A stretch of DNA of 64,000 bases from Uloborus plumipes (lineage: Eukaryota > Arthropoda > Arachnida > Araneae > Uloboridae). Position numbers and translations under genes: made by a program. The notes beneath the pieces are model-generated. The model saw only the letters and a program-made list of their open reading frames with translations. It had not been told where the DNA came from and ran no database searches. The first letter of the stretch is position 1. Every line of letters starts with the position of its first letter. Where the stretch lies: the NCBI GenBank assembly GCA_038373865.1, contig JAXGGA010002022.1, forward strand, positions 62,001 to 126,000, read 5' to 3'. Shown piece by piece: positions 27,901 to 42,018 of this stretch.

Positions 27901-30900
27901 ATATTCTAAACGATTCATGAGGTACCCTTTTCTTCTTCTCGTGTTTCGCGGTGATTGTCCCTTGAGCATTCATGTTATTAAGTTTTGTGGGAAACGCAGT
28001 TAAAGTTCAACTGCCTAAAAGTGTTCTGGTCATGCAGATCCAATTCATTACCATTTTTTAAAAAAATTCCCGATAAATATGAGTATTTTTCTCTTTTTCT
28101 TCTTCCTTTTATCTTTTTTTAAATTGCAAGTTGAAAATCCAGTTTATTCAACAAAAAAGGAACAAAAAAAAAAAAAAAAACTATTGAAAAGAGACAAAAT
28201 TTTTAATCTACTCCGCAGTTTTTTAAAAATACATTTCACGAATTTTATTGGTAAAAAAATAATAATAATTTAAAATTGACAGCGCCTGTGCTTCAATGTA
28301 GCCCATTTGCTTGCTAAACTCTTTAAATTTATGGCGTCCGTGATATCTTTCTCACATGCCAGCCAAGGGCATAGCCAGGACTCACGTTAGGGGGGGTACA
28401 AGCAGTGGCACCCCAATAGGAGGTCACTGTGACCTCCCAAAAAGTTCTTATCCGATACAAATTGGCTGATGAAATTTGAAAACAGTGAGACAGTATTGCA
28501 AGGCTGAACTTCTTTATTTTAATTTTTTTTTCTTTAATTAATTAATTTATTTATTTTCGTGATGTCTCACGTCTCTTTTGGTAGACATAGATAAGTATGC
28601 ATTCTTGTATTTTATTTATTTATTTTTTAATCATTCAGTAAAGTTCTGAGTTTCATTTGGTAAATTAAAAATTTTTTCTTGAAAAACAGGCAAGCTTACG
28701 ATCATTTTCTGAAAAGTAATCAATACTAGATATAATAACGCAGTTTATATAAAGTTCTCAAAAATTAGCATAAAAGTCAAATTTTTCAATAAAAACAGAA
28801 AGAAAAAAGCAAGAAAGAAAGAAAAAAGTGCTTGAAATTCTATTTGCACAAAAAAGGAAGAAATTATGAACTCAATGAAACTATACTTTATTCAGTCTAG
28901 CACACCTTAAACCAATGGATGGTATAAAATATTTCTAAAAGAACAAAACAGTAGTTTTTAATAGAATGATTTTACCACAATGCAAAACGTAATACGGAAA
29001 ATTAGATAAAAATGTGAGTGATATGTTTTTAAAGCCTGTGTTTTACGTAAAAAAAGAAATGGGCAAAAAAGAAAAACATCATCATTATTTAGAATGAAAT
29101 GATACTGTTTACTTTAAATGTTTTATGAATTAAAGTACTTAAGATAAATTATATACACAAATAAAAAGCAAATGCACATCCAAAATTAATAAATACACAA
29201 ATAAATTCGGCAAAATCGTCAGTTACCAAAGAAGTGGGAGAGGAGGCGAGGGGGGGGGGGGACTCTCAATGTCCGAATGAAATTCCGAATTTCACCGAGT
29301 AATAAAATACGAACTCATTTGTCTGCACCAGCATGTTACAATGAAAAGCATGAAAAAGGACAAAATTGTTTGTCAAAAAAAATAAACGCCCTTGATGCCA
29401 GCAGTACTAGAGAGTCTAAGAGTCTCCCACACCCACATTGTACTCCTTAAAACATTTCTGATGAATTTCAATTTACTGAAAGTTCTTTCATTGGTAGCAA
29501 CTTTCCGCGGGCTATAAGAAATTCCCGTTGATTTTCGACACAAAACGGCGCCTTTTTTCTGAAAAACAGCCTGTACAATTACATTTTAGTCCCGCGCATT
29601 TGTTTCCTTTTTCCACCGAAAAAAACGGTCAATGAGCAGTTTTGCGTCTTCTTCAAATTTACTACATAAAAAAATTCGTTCGATCCCAACACAAAGTGAA
29701 AAGTGATAAATTTTCTTTTTAATTATTTTCAGTTTAAATATTGCACTATCTTTCGATAATGGTATTTTGTGCAATTTTCTTTAATTTACATTTATTTAAA
29801 ATATAAAATTTGGCGGCCCTCTGCATACATTCTTTTTTTTTTTTTTAATATTGCATCGATCTTGTTGAATTATGTGTATATAATTTGATTTATGTTTTAT
29901 TAATTTAACTAATTTTAGTTACAGAGGTTCGCGTACCTTTTAAAGCTCTCGCACATATTTATGCAGTACTTTTTTTTTCCAAACTGGGCAGGGCGACCTA
30001 TAGTTTCCCGTTTACATGACCCCATGAACGAGAAAATTTCGTATTTTTCGCAACGAATATTGCTGTTAGCTATTTTTCGCGGCCCCAATTATTTATTTTT
30101 GATAAGTAATAGTTGGGGCCGCGGAAAATACAGGACATTTTAAAAAATTCAGGTTAACTGATATTCTTAATAATGTTTAAATTATTCCGCTTCTCTTTTA
30201 AATTTCATTTAAAGTCCTGAAATATTTTTCTAAAATTTCATTTTAATAATAAAATCAATTGGTGGCCCCTTTCTTCAGAAAAGTGGAGGGGTGTAGCACC
30301 CCACCACACCCCCCCTTGCCGACGGCCCTGCCTCCATACATGCATAGACAAAAATAAAATTGCAACCAAAAAGGATATAAGTACAACAGGAGATACATAA
30401 GGCTAAGCTTTTTGAATATCCAGATGAGTTATGCAAGTAGAAATGAAAGGTCTGGGACAAACAATGGGAAACTTACCTTTTATTAAAGTAAGTCTGCCAA
30501 GGGTTTCATTAACAGATGTTAGCAGGCCATTCAGTTCATCAGCAATATCCCTTACAGTCTCTGAATCCTAAAAAAAATTATAAATGAGATACAGATTTGG
30601 TATGTACAAGACAGACTGGCAGACAAATTCCTCATCTAAAAACCCTACTTTCAATTTTTCGATATTTATTTATTTTTTTAATTTCTTTTCGACTTTTTTT
30701 GGAGTTGGTGACATTTTTAAGATGCATTAAGCCACTTTTAATGTTTTTTTCGTCTTTCTTCTACTTTAACGGGGAAGTAGGCTAAAAAATCATTTTCTTT
30801 CTTTTTAAAACATCAAAAGGCAAAAAAAAAAAAAAAAAAAAAAAAAATCACATTTTTCCATAAGCAGAATGTGAGGGTCTTGTGAACAGCTTAAAATTTT

Positions 30901-33900
30901 AGGCTTTTAAATTAGTGTTTCACTAAAACTTTTTAACATTTCGATACTTATCAGCATTTTTTAACTTTCTTCATCTCATTTTGAGATGCATTGAATGAAT
31001 GAAATGAAAGCTTAACAAAGCCAAGCACTGCGACCAGAGGTCTATTGTACTAAACCCCAAACAGAAGTCTTAAAACAGATCAGTAGCTGAAGCAAAGTTC
31101 AGCAAACACCTAATGGGAATATAATGAATCTCCCAAGGTTCGAGCAAGTGACGACCTAGGTGTTCAAACCTATAGGCAGAGTACACTTCACAATCACACA
31201 AAATGTGTGTAGCAGTCTCCTCATGAACAAGGCAACCCCTACAAGTAGGATCATTAGTAATACCCATAATAGTAAGGTGCCGCTTTAAAGTGCAACGAGC
31301 AGTAAGAAGACCAATGCCTTCCTAACACTATTTCTATTTAGACTTAAGAGTTCTTTTGCCCTGATACTAGGGCAACCTCTATTCAGTTCTTTTGCCTGAC
31401 GCTGTCTATGCATGCTACGCCAGTTATGATACTGTTTATTTCTAAGGATATCAAAAACAGCAGTCCTAATAAGATTCTTTGAAACCCCAATAGCTGGCTC
31501 AGGGCCAACAAAAGGTGTATCAGAACCTTTCCTAGCAAGATGATCAGCCATTTCATTACCTTCCACACCCGAGTGCACCCAGCAGAGAGTGATCTTATTC
31601 GTCTCTGCAAGAGTGCAAAGCATGTTATAGCATTCCCAGACAATATGAGATGTCATGACAGCTTTATTTAATGCCTTTAAGGCAGCTTGATTATCAGAGC
31701 AGATGTGAACACATTTTCCCCTGTAGCCCCGGTTCAAGCAAATAACGCAACTCATTAAGATGGCAAAAATCTCAGCCTGAAAGACAGAGGTGAATCTACC
31801 CAGGGGGCATGAGTGTTCAGTGCCATCGTTATGACAAAACACCCCAGATCCAGTGCTCTCGTTCATTTTAGAACCATTGGTGTACCAGAGAGAGCAAATC
31901 TTATTGTGACATAAAGGAACATCTCTCCAGTCACACCTAAAGGGAAAAATCACTTCATAAGGCCTGTCAAAAGCATATTTGCTAAGCATATAATCACTAG
32001 GCAAGCCAGAAAGAGGATGTCCAAGTATATCCTCATCAAAATTCTTCCAGGAAAGATACACAGAATAGGACTTCCAGAGACCTAAATGCTTTAGCCTTTC
32101 CATGCACAGAAAAGTTTCTGCTTCAATCTGCACATGAAGGGGATATAAGCCCAGGAAATGCATTACTTTTTCCGATAGTAATTTGGGTTTATTAACAAAC
32201 GGCAAACAACACTTTTCGGCTGTCCAGAAAACTGAGAAATTTGGATATCCGGGATAATGATGGTTCCGAATATCCCAGATAATTGGTTCCCTACTCTTTA
32301 TATTTTTGAGTAGATTGAAATTAAAAAAAAAAAAAAAAAAAAATCAAAACATGAACTGACGGAAAAACAAATAGTAAATTTAATATTTATAGCAATCAAC
32401 TGCTTCATTTTTAAGAGTTATTAAAAAACTCCCAATTTATTTACTTATTTGAAAAATTTAAATTTTTCATAAAAACAGTGACTTTTATTTTGTTTATTCA
32501 GTTCACATTCAATTAATAATAACAAAAAAATAATAAAATACAGCAGAAATTATACCAAATTATTGGATAAAAATGTAAGTAAAACCTTTTTAATATACAA
32601 GTTATTAGTTATACGTACTTCAGTTTCTATGTCCTTCATTTTCTCTAATTGACCGGACACTATAGTAAATTTTGACAATTTCTCAGTCAACAAAGAAAGG
32701 TGCTTTTCTAATTTATAATCTCTCTTGCTTGAAAGTTCTTTTGAAAATAGACGTTTAGATGCAGATCCTAGTTGAGAAGTATTACAAAATAAAAACAACA
32801 AATTATTAAATCATCAAAAAATGCAGTTTGTTATTCATAAAATCCAGCAGAATTAACATAAAGGGGGTCAGCCAAAAAATATTTAAAACTGGAAAAAAAA
32901 AAAAAAAAAAAACTATATTAAAAAAAATTCTGCATTTCAAATCATTGTCATTGTTTCTCATGAAAATAACTCTAAATAAATCTCATCTAAACTTATAACT
33001 CTCACGTTGAAAATAGTCAGCATATTTGTGCCAAAAATACCCAAGAAAAACTTCCGAACTGACAGTAGGACTGAAAAGTCTAAATAACTCTGTTTAGGGC
33101 CCTTTTCAAAATGAAAGATATTTTGTTTATTGCAAACAAAAATTTTTATAGAAAAAATTAGGTTGTACTAAAAGTACAATCTAAAATAAATACATAAATA
33201 GATGAAAGAAATTATAAAGAAATAAAGGTGAAAAGGGGTAGGCAAAAAAACGGATAAATTATAATTTAACTTTTGTTCATTATAATACAGTGGTTTACTC
33301 ATATTACTCATATTTTCATAGTGAAAAGAAAAGTGATTGTGCAGCACAAGCCATATACAAATCATGCTAAGCATATAAAAATCATGCTAAAAGCTAGTTA
33401 TTTCTATTATATTAAGGTAACAATGCATAACCACTCGTAGTAGTACTATCAGTTAAATCTGAGTCGAGATTTACAAGGGTTAAATAAAAACATGTACACA
33501 AAAAGTAGTATCATTAAATATACTTTATAATTCAGATTAACCTATTGCCGAGACAAATATATTTAGCAAGTTATGCGTTAAAAATGACAGAAAACAATAC
33601 AGTAACAAAAGCAACAAAGCAAAATAGATAAAACTACTAAATCAATACAATACATTTTGTTAATGAAAAAATAATTATTTCAGCAGAAAATAGGCAAACA
33701 TATGATACAAATTCATCCATTTACTGTAAAGGCAGAACTGAAAAAAAAAAAAAAAAGAAAAAATAATAATACGCATATTTAGCATGCAGTAACAGGCAAG
33801 AGTTAAGAGAAGCACAAGAAGTACAAGCTGCATAATTTACCGCTACTTCGTCTACGCCTTGACCAAGACTGAGTTTTGTAAGCACCAAAACTAGATGAAT

Positions 33901-36900
33901 TTTTTTCAGAGCTAAGCTCATCCGTTGTTCTTTTATCCTTGAACCGCAACTTTCGAGGAGACTTGGTCGCTATAGGTGAATGTTTGACATCAATGCCTAT
34001 TCTCTGCAGTGAAATGTCGCGATCAGGTTCCGACCAGATGTCCGAATCGGATGACATGTAGTGACCATACCATGGATGACCTTGCTTCAATGCTTTTACT
34101 TGCATTTCATTCGGATTTTGTGCATGGTAAGGGGAAGTTTCATAATTCCAGTCTAAACCAGCAACACTTTCATTCATCCAGCATCGCCTGCGATGCTGGT
34201 CACCATTTTGCGGCACAGGATAACTCCCTACCTTACAATTAGCAGCACTAGCGTTACTGTTTCGTATAAGAACATCTGCAGGATCACCATTTTCATTTAA
34301 AAATAATATTAAGTCTTCATTATTACTCGTTCCTAGCACAACAACATTATCAGAGTTTCGAAGAAGGGTGGATTTGTGTTGAGATGAATAAGACCACCTC
34401 TTGCCTGTTCCAGCAAATTTACTAAATGCCGCTTGATTACTAGATGTTAATTTTCTCCTACCTTCCTCCATGGAATCTAATTTGCTCAAGTTGAATGCAG
34501 ACAAATCTAAATGTTGATAGCTGAAAAGCAAAACAAAATCTTATTGTTTCAATATCTTACAACATAAGTGCAAATTAACAATACAGTAAGAGACCACACT
34601 TTGCTTAATTTGAACAGCCATTTAGAAGTACATGTTGTATAAATAAAAGCGAGCTAGTGTAAGAATGTTTTTGTAGACTGCATTTTGTATTTTTTAAACT
34701 TTTCTAAAGCAGTTTTATACTTTATTCTCTTGACTTCAAAATAGAATATTTACTATAAAAAGCAGTTCGTCAAAGTACCTTGGCTCAATTTATAGATTAT
34801 TTTGTTAATCCATACTTTCAATAATTGACTACCTGGATCCTCTATCAGGCTGAATAAATGTGTACTGTACTAGTTAATAATTAAACTGTGTTTTGAAATC
34901 TAAAATTTTGTATCTTTAGGCAAGAATTAAAAAGAAACAATTAATTTTGTCACTTAAACAATACATTCAAACAAATGACAAAAAGAATTATATTGTTTAA
35001 TAACGCATGGTAATAATTGAAGGGGCAAGTGGATAAAGGTGATATGTGACAATTTTGGAAAACATACTTTTTATCATGGATGGAGGTGAAAAGGTAATTT
35101 TTTTTTTTTTTTTTTTTTGAAAGCTTTTTCTAGAAATTTAAAACATTGTCACATATTACCTTTATTCACTTGTCCCTTCAATTGTGCCTGTGAATTAAAA
35201 CACTAATTTGAATTTTTGCAAATTGGCGAAATTCAAATGTCACATATCACCTTTATCCACTTGCTCCTTCAATTGTAAGTACACTACTTAAAGCTGATTA
35301 CATACCATTACAAAAAGCAATCAATGAAAAAAATTCTGAACTTTCAAGTGGAAAAAAGAAAAAAAAAAAAAAAAACATCTGAAGAGCATTGCTGGAAGAG
35401 GGATAAAGCACACTACTGCAAGAACAAACACTTTGGCCCAATGAGCATTATGTATTATGCTAAAAGGCTTAGGGGGAGCAAAGAATTAAATTTGTATTTT
35501 AGCAAACATAAGAGAAAAATAATTAATAAGATTTAGTAATGAGAAACAGATTCAAACCTCTTTGTATCAGACATGCTGATGTCATCTCTACAGACTGAAA
35601 CTTCCGATCCAAAAACTTTGCTTCCTTCACAAACTGTAAAAATAAACTATCATAAGCAAAAACACTTATAAAACATTAATTTAAATCTGTAAAGTACACT
35701 ATTACTATAGTTGAAATAAATTATTCCCATAACAATGCTTAGAAATATTGTATCAAAACAAACTTATTAATTATTAGTAAACTTTAATACATCATATTCA
35801 TTTTGAGGCCACAAATTTAAAGTATATATAAAAAAATGCTCATTATTAAAACTGAACATAAGAAAAATTAAAATTTTTACTGCAAAAAGAATTGTTGTGA
35901 GTTTTTAAGACTAACTCACGGAAAGAGCAATGGTCAGAAAACTAGAACTTCTCCATTGTATATTTTCCAAAAATTGATATAAATAAATTTCTAACACCAT
36001 ATTAGACAGAATTATTGTTGTCAAAAATAGATGAACAAATAAATTGATACATAAATTAAAGGACAAATAAAATTAAATTAAAAAACAATAATAACGAAAA
36101 TAATCTCAAAGCTGTCTGTTATATCTCCTCACTTTATTTAATCCTTTTTAACTGTTCTGAAGGGCATTATTTTGAAAAAAATAACATTATAATATGCAGT
36201 CAGTAGTTTTTAAGTAATTTTGCAAAATTTAAATGCTTCAACTTATAAAGGATCATAAAAATTTTCAAAATAAAATATAGTCAATGATAAAAACTGCATG
36301 ATTTGCATTGACATTTACTCACATGAGAAAATTTGTTGGAATTAAGGCTTTTCTTTACCATTTTTTTTAATGAATGTTGCTAGAGCCCAGATTATTATTA
36401 TACAAATATTATTCTCTATTTGGAAGAAAAACTAATGCATTATGCTAACATAAAATGAAGCTGAAAGGAAGCAAACATGGATAGTGCAGTAATCCTTCTC
36501 TTTCCCCTTAGATTCAAAATGGTGGAGTTCCGCCTGAGTATAAACAGGGGTTCTAGGCTACAAATTATTTTACACACCTTTTTCAGTCTAACAACAGTTT
36601 TATGAAAATAAATTTTTCTCAGTAGTCATCTATACAGATTTTTAGAAATAAATGATAGCACTTACTAGAGAGATGATCAGATAAAACTTGAGACAATTTT
36701 AAGCTCTCATCAAGACGTTTAGACAGCTGTTGGAAGATATCTGATGCTTCACTTATATTATCTACACTGCTCACATCCAAATTTCTATTATGCAATAAAT
36801 CCTCCATAAAGCCTTCCAAATTATGCAAATGTTTCATAAGCTCCTTATTAACAGAACAGGACAAAGCTAAGCGTTCACAAAGGTCTTTCTTTTCATTCGT

Positions 36901-39900
36901 GTTCCCCTGAAATCAGAAATTAATATAATTTAAGGTGTTCAAAATTATCTCCGATAACTATGCAATTAAAAATTTAGAGAAAAAGTAATTAGTATATCAC
37001 AAACAGACATAAAAGGGATTGATTAAACATCATGTACATGAAAAATTGAAACAAAAGAGAGTATAAACATGACTTGCACATTTAACTTGCAGATATTTCA
37101 CAAAAAATAGGAAACTAAATTTAAGTTTAGAGCTATTATATTTCATTGCTATGCAATGTTTGGTTCACAATATTACACTCCAGATTTCATTACTATTTTT
37201 TGTATTCATTATTGGTAAACAGCATCTATTTTTGGCGAAATATTGACGAAGAAAAATGTTTTTTCAATGCACTTAAAAAAAAAAAAAAAAAAAAAAAGAG
37301 GAAAATTAAATGAAGATAAAAAAAAAATTGCCTACATTATTCAGAATTTTTTTTCCCTTCCATGAGTTTTTGATAATCTATATATATAAAAGAAAGTCGT
37401 GTTAGTTACACTACTTATAACTCAAGAACGGCTGTACCGATATGGCTAAAAATTGGTGGGTAGGTAGCTTAGAGCCAGGAGACGGACATAGGCTATAATT
37501 TATGTGTGTCAGTTACATAAATAGAAAAACTGTCTTATTGACTAAGCCTTTTTACTAAGCCTTTTTTTGACACCTCCATGGCTGAGAGACATAAAGCACA
37601 CGTTCTGGCAGCTACCGGTGCGCAGTAAACAGGTTGTAAGCTAGCGGTGCGTTGAGTGTTATTTGATTTTTTTGTGAAGTAAATTACAAACAAACGCGTT
37701 ACTTCCCTTGAAATTTATATGTGATAAGCTGTCAGAAACGATTGTCGCTTAAGAGTTTTTACGCTTCTGAGCCTGAGAGGTAGGCGCTTGGTGGGATAGC
37801 TCCTTCACTGCAGTTAAAGAGGTTGTTCTTCTCACTACTATTCTATCTTCTATATACACTGAAGTGACAAAAGTCATGGGATAGCAATATGCAAATTTTC
37901 AGATGGCAGTAGCATCGCATAGAACAGGTATAAATGCGCAGTGCTTTTACAGAGCTTTCATTTCTGTTCAAGTTATTCATGTGAAGAGGTTTTAACGTGA
38001 TGATGACCGCACGACGTGAATTAACAGACTTTGAACGCGGAATGTTAGTTGGAGCTAGACGCATGGGTCATGCCATTTCGGAAATCGTTAGAGAATTCAA
38101 CATTCCCAGATCCACTGTGTCAAGAGTGTGCCGAGAGTATGAAATTTCAGGCATAACATCCCACCATGGACAGCGCAGTGGTCGACCGCCTGCACTTAAA
38201 GATCGAGACCGGCGACGTCTGCAAAGAGTCGTAAATTCTAACAGACAAGCAACACTGCGTCAAATCACCGTAGAAATCAATGTGGGACGTACAATGGACG
38301 TGTCTGCTAGAACTGTGCGGAGAAGTTTGGATTTCTTGGGCTATTCCAGCAGAAGACCGACTCGAGTGCCTTTACTGACAGAACGACATCGCTTGAAGCG
38401 ACTCTCGTGGGCACGTGAGCATATCGGTTGGTCCCTAGATGAATGGAAAACCGTGGCCTGGTCCGATGAGTCACGATTTCAGCTGGTAAGAGCCGATGGT
38501 AGGGTTCGAGTGTGGCGCAGACCCCACGAAGCCATGGACCCAAACTGTCAGCAAGGCACTGTTCAAGCTGGTGGTGGCTCCGTAATGGTGTGGGCTGTTT
38601 TTTCATGGCATGGACTTGGTCCTCTAGTGCGACTGGACCGAACATTGACTGGAAATGCTTATGTGCAGCTACTTGGAGATCACTTGCAGCCATTCATGGA
38701 CTTCATGTACCCAAACAACGATGGGATTTTTATGGATGACAATGCGCCATGTCACCGGGCCACAACTGTTCGCAATTGGTTTGAAGAAAATTCTGGACAA
38801 TTCCAACGAATGATTTGGCCACCTAGATCGCCCGACATGAATCCCATTGAGCATTTATGGGACACCATCGAGAGGTCTGTTCGTGCCCAAAATCCTGCCC
38901 CATCAACGCTTTCACAATTATGGACGTCTATCGAGACAGCATGGCTCAATATTCCTGCAGAAGACTTCCAACGACTTGTTGAGTCCATGCCACGTCGAGT
39001 TGTTGCACTTCACCGGGCAAAAGGAGGGCCGACACGATATTAAGAGGTATCCCATGACTTTTGTCACTTCAGTGTATATATATATATAAAAGAAAGTCGT
39101 GTTAGTTACACTACTTATAACTCAAGAACGGCTGTACCGATATGGCTAAAAATTGGTGGGTGGGTAGCTTAGAGCCAGGAGATGGACATAGGCTATAATT
39201 TATGTGTGTCAGTTACATAAATAGAAAAACTGTCTTATTGACTAAGCCTTTTTACTAAGCCTTTTTTGACACCTCCATGGCTGAGCGACATAAAGCACAC
39301 GTTCTGGCAGCTACCGGTGCGCAGTAAACAGGTTGTAAGTTAGCGGTGCGTTGAGTGTTATTTGACTTTTTCGTGAAATAAATTATAAACAAACACGTTA
39401 CTTCCCTTGACATTTATATGTGATAAGCTGTCAGAAACGATTGCTCTATCCTAGGATCCCGATAATCCCAACCGATATACCGTTTGAATTTAAAAGACTT
39501 CAATTTCCGATCCGTCTTGCATTTGTCATGATCTTTAACAAATCACAAGGCCAATCCTTAAAAGTTTGTGGTTTTGAATCTAGAATATCACCGTTTCTCC
39601 CATGGTCAATTATATGTGGCATGTTTACGGGTCGGAAGACCATCTGTGTTGTTTCTTTTTGCGCCTGATAATAAAACAAAAAGTGTTGTGCAACGCAAGG
39701 TACTTTAGTGAAGAGCAACCTATGTACTAAAATACAGAAACAATAATGAATGATTAATGTAGGTACTTAATTTTTTTTGTATTTTCTAATAATAAAAAAC
39801 TTAATAAATTCAAAAATTTTCTTATTTATTGCCTTTAAGGCGGAACAGAGTTCGCCGGGTCAGCTAGTAAATTATATTTTTCCCGGGAATCAAAACTCAA

Positions 39901-41983
39901 AAATCATTTTTTGAAGCCTACGTTATTTTATCTGAATTAGACGCTGTGCAAATTAAGAAAATTTAGATCTTTTAAGAAATGGTGAAAATTATACTAATGC
40001 TTAAGACATTTCAAAATTTTGCTTGTGCCCAAAAATCTTTGCAAGGAAAGCAATTTTTGGCAATACACATACTTAACTCATTAAACAGGGTTCATACTCA
40101 AGATTGAAAATTAAAAGTAAGTAGTTTTTAAAGAGTTGTTTGCAGGAGCTAATTTTCATTTTTAAGGAGTGTTTTCTAGTTGAAAGACGCATTTTTTAAC
40201 AACATATTAAAAAAAAAAACATAATTCACAAGTATTATTTATGTTTTCCAACAATATATTGAATAAAACACTAAATTGAAAGTCAAATATGAATTTACTG
40301 CTTCTTGAATATTCACTGACTCTAAATAAAATTCAAATTCCGAAGGGGAGGGAGAGGGGGGTAATCATAGAAAAATATTTTATTTTGAGAATAAATTATT
40401 AAAAAATCACGAAAAAATGAAAAAAAAAAAAAAAAAGACTGATTGAAAATTAGAACTTCCTCAAAAAACAAGACACTTGTTAAAAATTTCACAATTTTTG
40501 TATCATTTTTTTTCCCAACAATACCTTGCATAACACATTAAATTTAAATTCAAAAATATTTATTCACTGCTTCTTGAATATTAGCCGACTCAAAATAAAA
40601 TTCAAATACCAAAGAGGGAGGGGGGGGGTAACCATTAAAAAACATTTCATTTTGAAAATAATTGTAAAAAAAATGTTAAAAGAAAGTCGGATTGAAAATT
40701 AGTACTTTCTATAAAAAACAAGAAGCTTATTAATAATTTTGTAACTAGAATCCACAAAAAAATAAATAAATAAATAAATAAAATAAAAATAATAATAAGC
40801 TAATATTTTTATTTTAATAATTATAGATAAGATAGTAGAGGCCAAAATAACTTTCAAATTCCTTAAACTTTTTGACGATTGACACTCTTAAAGAGCACAG
40901 AATTACGCTTAAAACTTTTCAACTTAATGATTTAAACAAAAAAATAAAATGAAGTTTTAGTTGTTTACTTCTTGACAGAGAATAGTAAACATCATAAATG
41001 CAAAAAGTACTATTCCAATGGCGGATGCAAAGAGATCGCGATTTTCATAACGAACACGTTAAACAAACAAAAGAGAAGAAAAAATGGCATATTTAGGGAT
41101 TTCTTAAAGTAAAATTATCATAATTTACATTTTAAAGCTCTGTGATAAATATATTATTAATAGCAATCAACGTAATTGAAGACAAATTTAAACTAAAAGT
41201 GATTTCAATTTAATTTTTTAACTCTCACAGGGAACACAGAATTTAGCTTGAAAAATTTTTATTTTCAATTTTAATAGAAATAAAGAGATATTTTACTTAT
41301 TTGCCCCTTTGCAAAGCATAGTAAACATCAAAAATCAGGAAAATTTGATTCTCAAACCGGATGCAAAGAGATTGCATCATTGAAAATGAAGGCATCAAAA
41401 GTATAAAAACGGCAAATAAAAGAATGTATTAAAGCAAGACAATTTTAGAATGTCATTCTAACAAGTCTAGATGATGTAAATTATTAATTATTATCGATAT
41501 AATCGTGGAAAATTTGGAGTAAGAATAAAATTTTCGGATGTGAGAAGATAAGTGCATAGCGAAAAATACTGGATTTCCTGTTTTAACTCACGAAAAATAC
41601 CGCAATTCAGGTATAATATTCGAACACAATTCACCCTTTGGGATTAGTGGTAGAAGAAAATACTTTACAGAAAAAAAACATGCACAAACAGAATAAAAAA
41701 TAAGGAGTTTGTAAGGAGATAATGGCAAAATTCAGGAGTTTTCAGGGCCCTTATTTTCTTTTGTTATAAAACTGGAGTTTATAAGGAGTTTGTAAGGAGC
41801 GTACAAACCCTGTTAAAACTTATTTTGGGAGTAAATTTCTACTTTTAATGGAGAAAGAAGAAATAAACAGGTTTTTCTTTGAACTTAGCCTTGAAGAAAG
41901 AAATGGATTGTTTCTTCAGTAAGCCGATGGGGTTGGGTTGGCTTGTTCTCTGGCCAAATGGGTGTGCAATAAAGGCCAACAAA

Positions 41984-42018
<35 letters not shown>

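Larger units (their letters stand above)
37849..39867 (+). mobile_element. Helitron deletion derivative, second copy, split by a Tc1-like element
   Basis: This copy starts TCTATATA at 37849 and is interrupted at 37857-39074 by a Tc1/mariner element inserted in its TA-rich start. It resumes at 39075 and ends GTTCGCCGGGTCAGCTAG at 39867, followed by T. A stem (GGCGGAAC / GTTCGCC) lies just before the CTAG end. From 39442 it passes straight from the 5' leader into the last part of a helicase gene, so it is an internally deleted Helitron. Confidence 0.82.

Noticed and set aside
37997..37999. Upstream GTG as transposase start
   Set aside because: The open frame can be extended by a GTG codon, but a eukaryotic transposase should begin at the ATG at 38000.
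38307..38988. Minus-strand frames opposite the transposase
   Set aside because: Antisense shadows of an intact, conserved gene.
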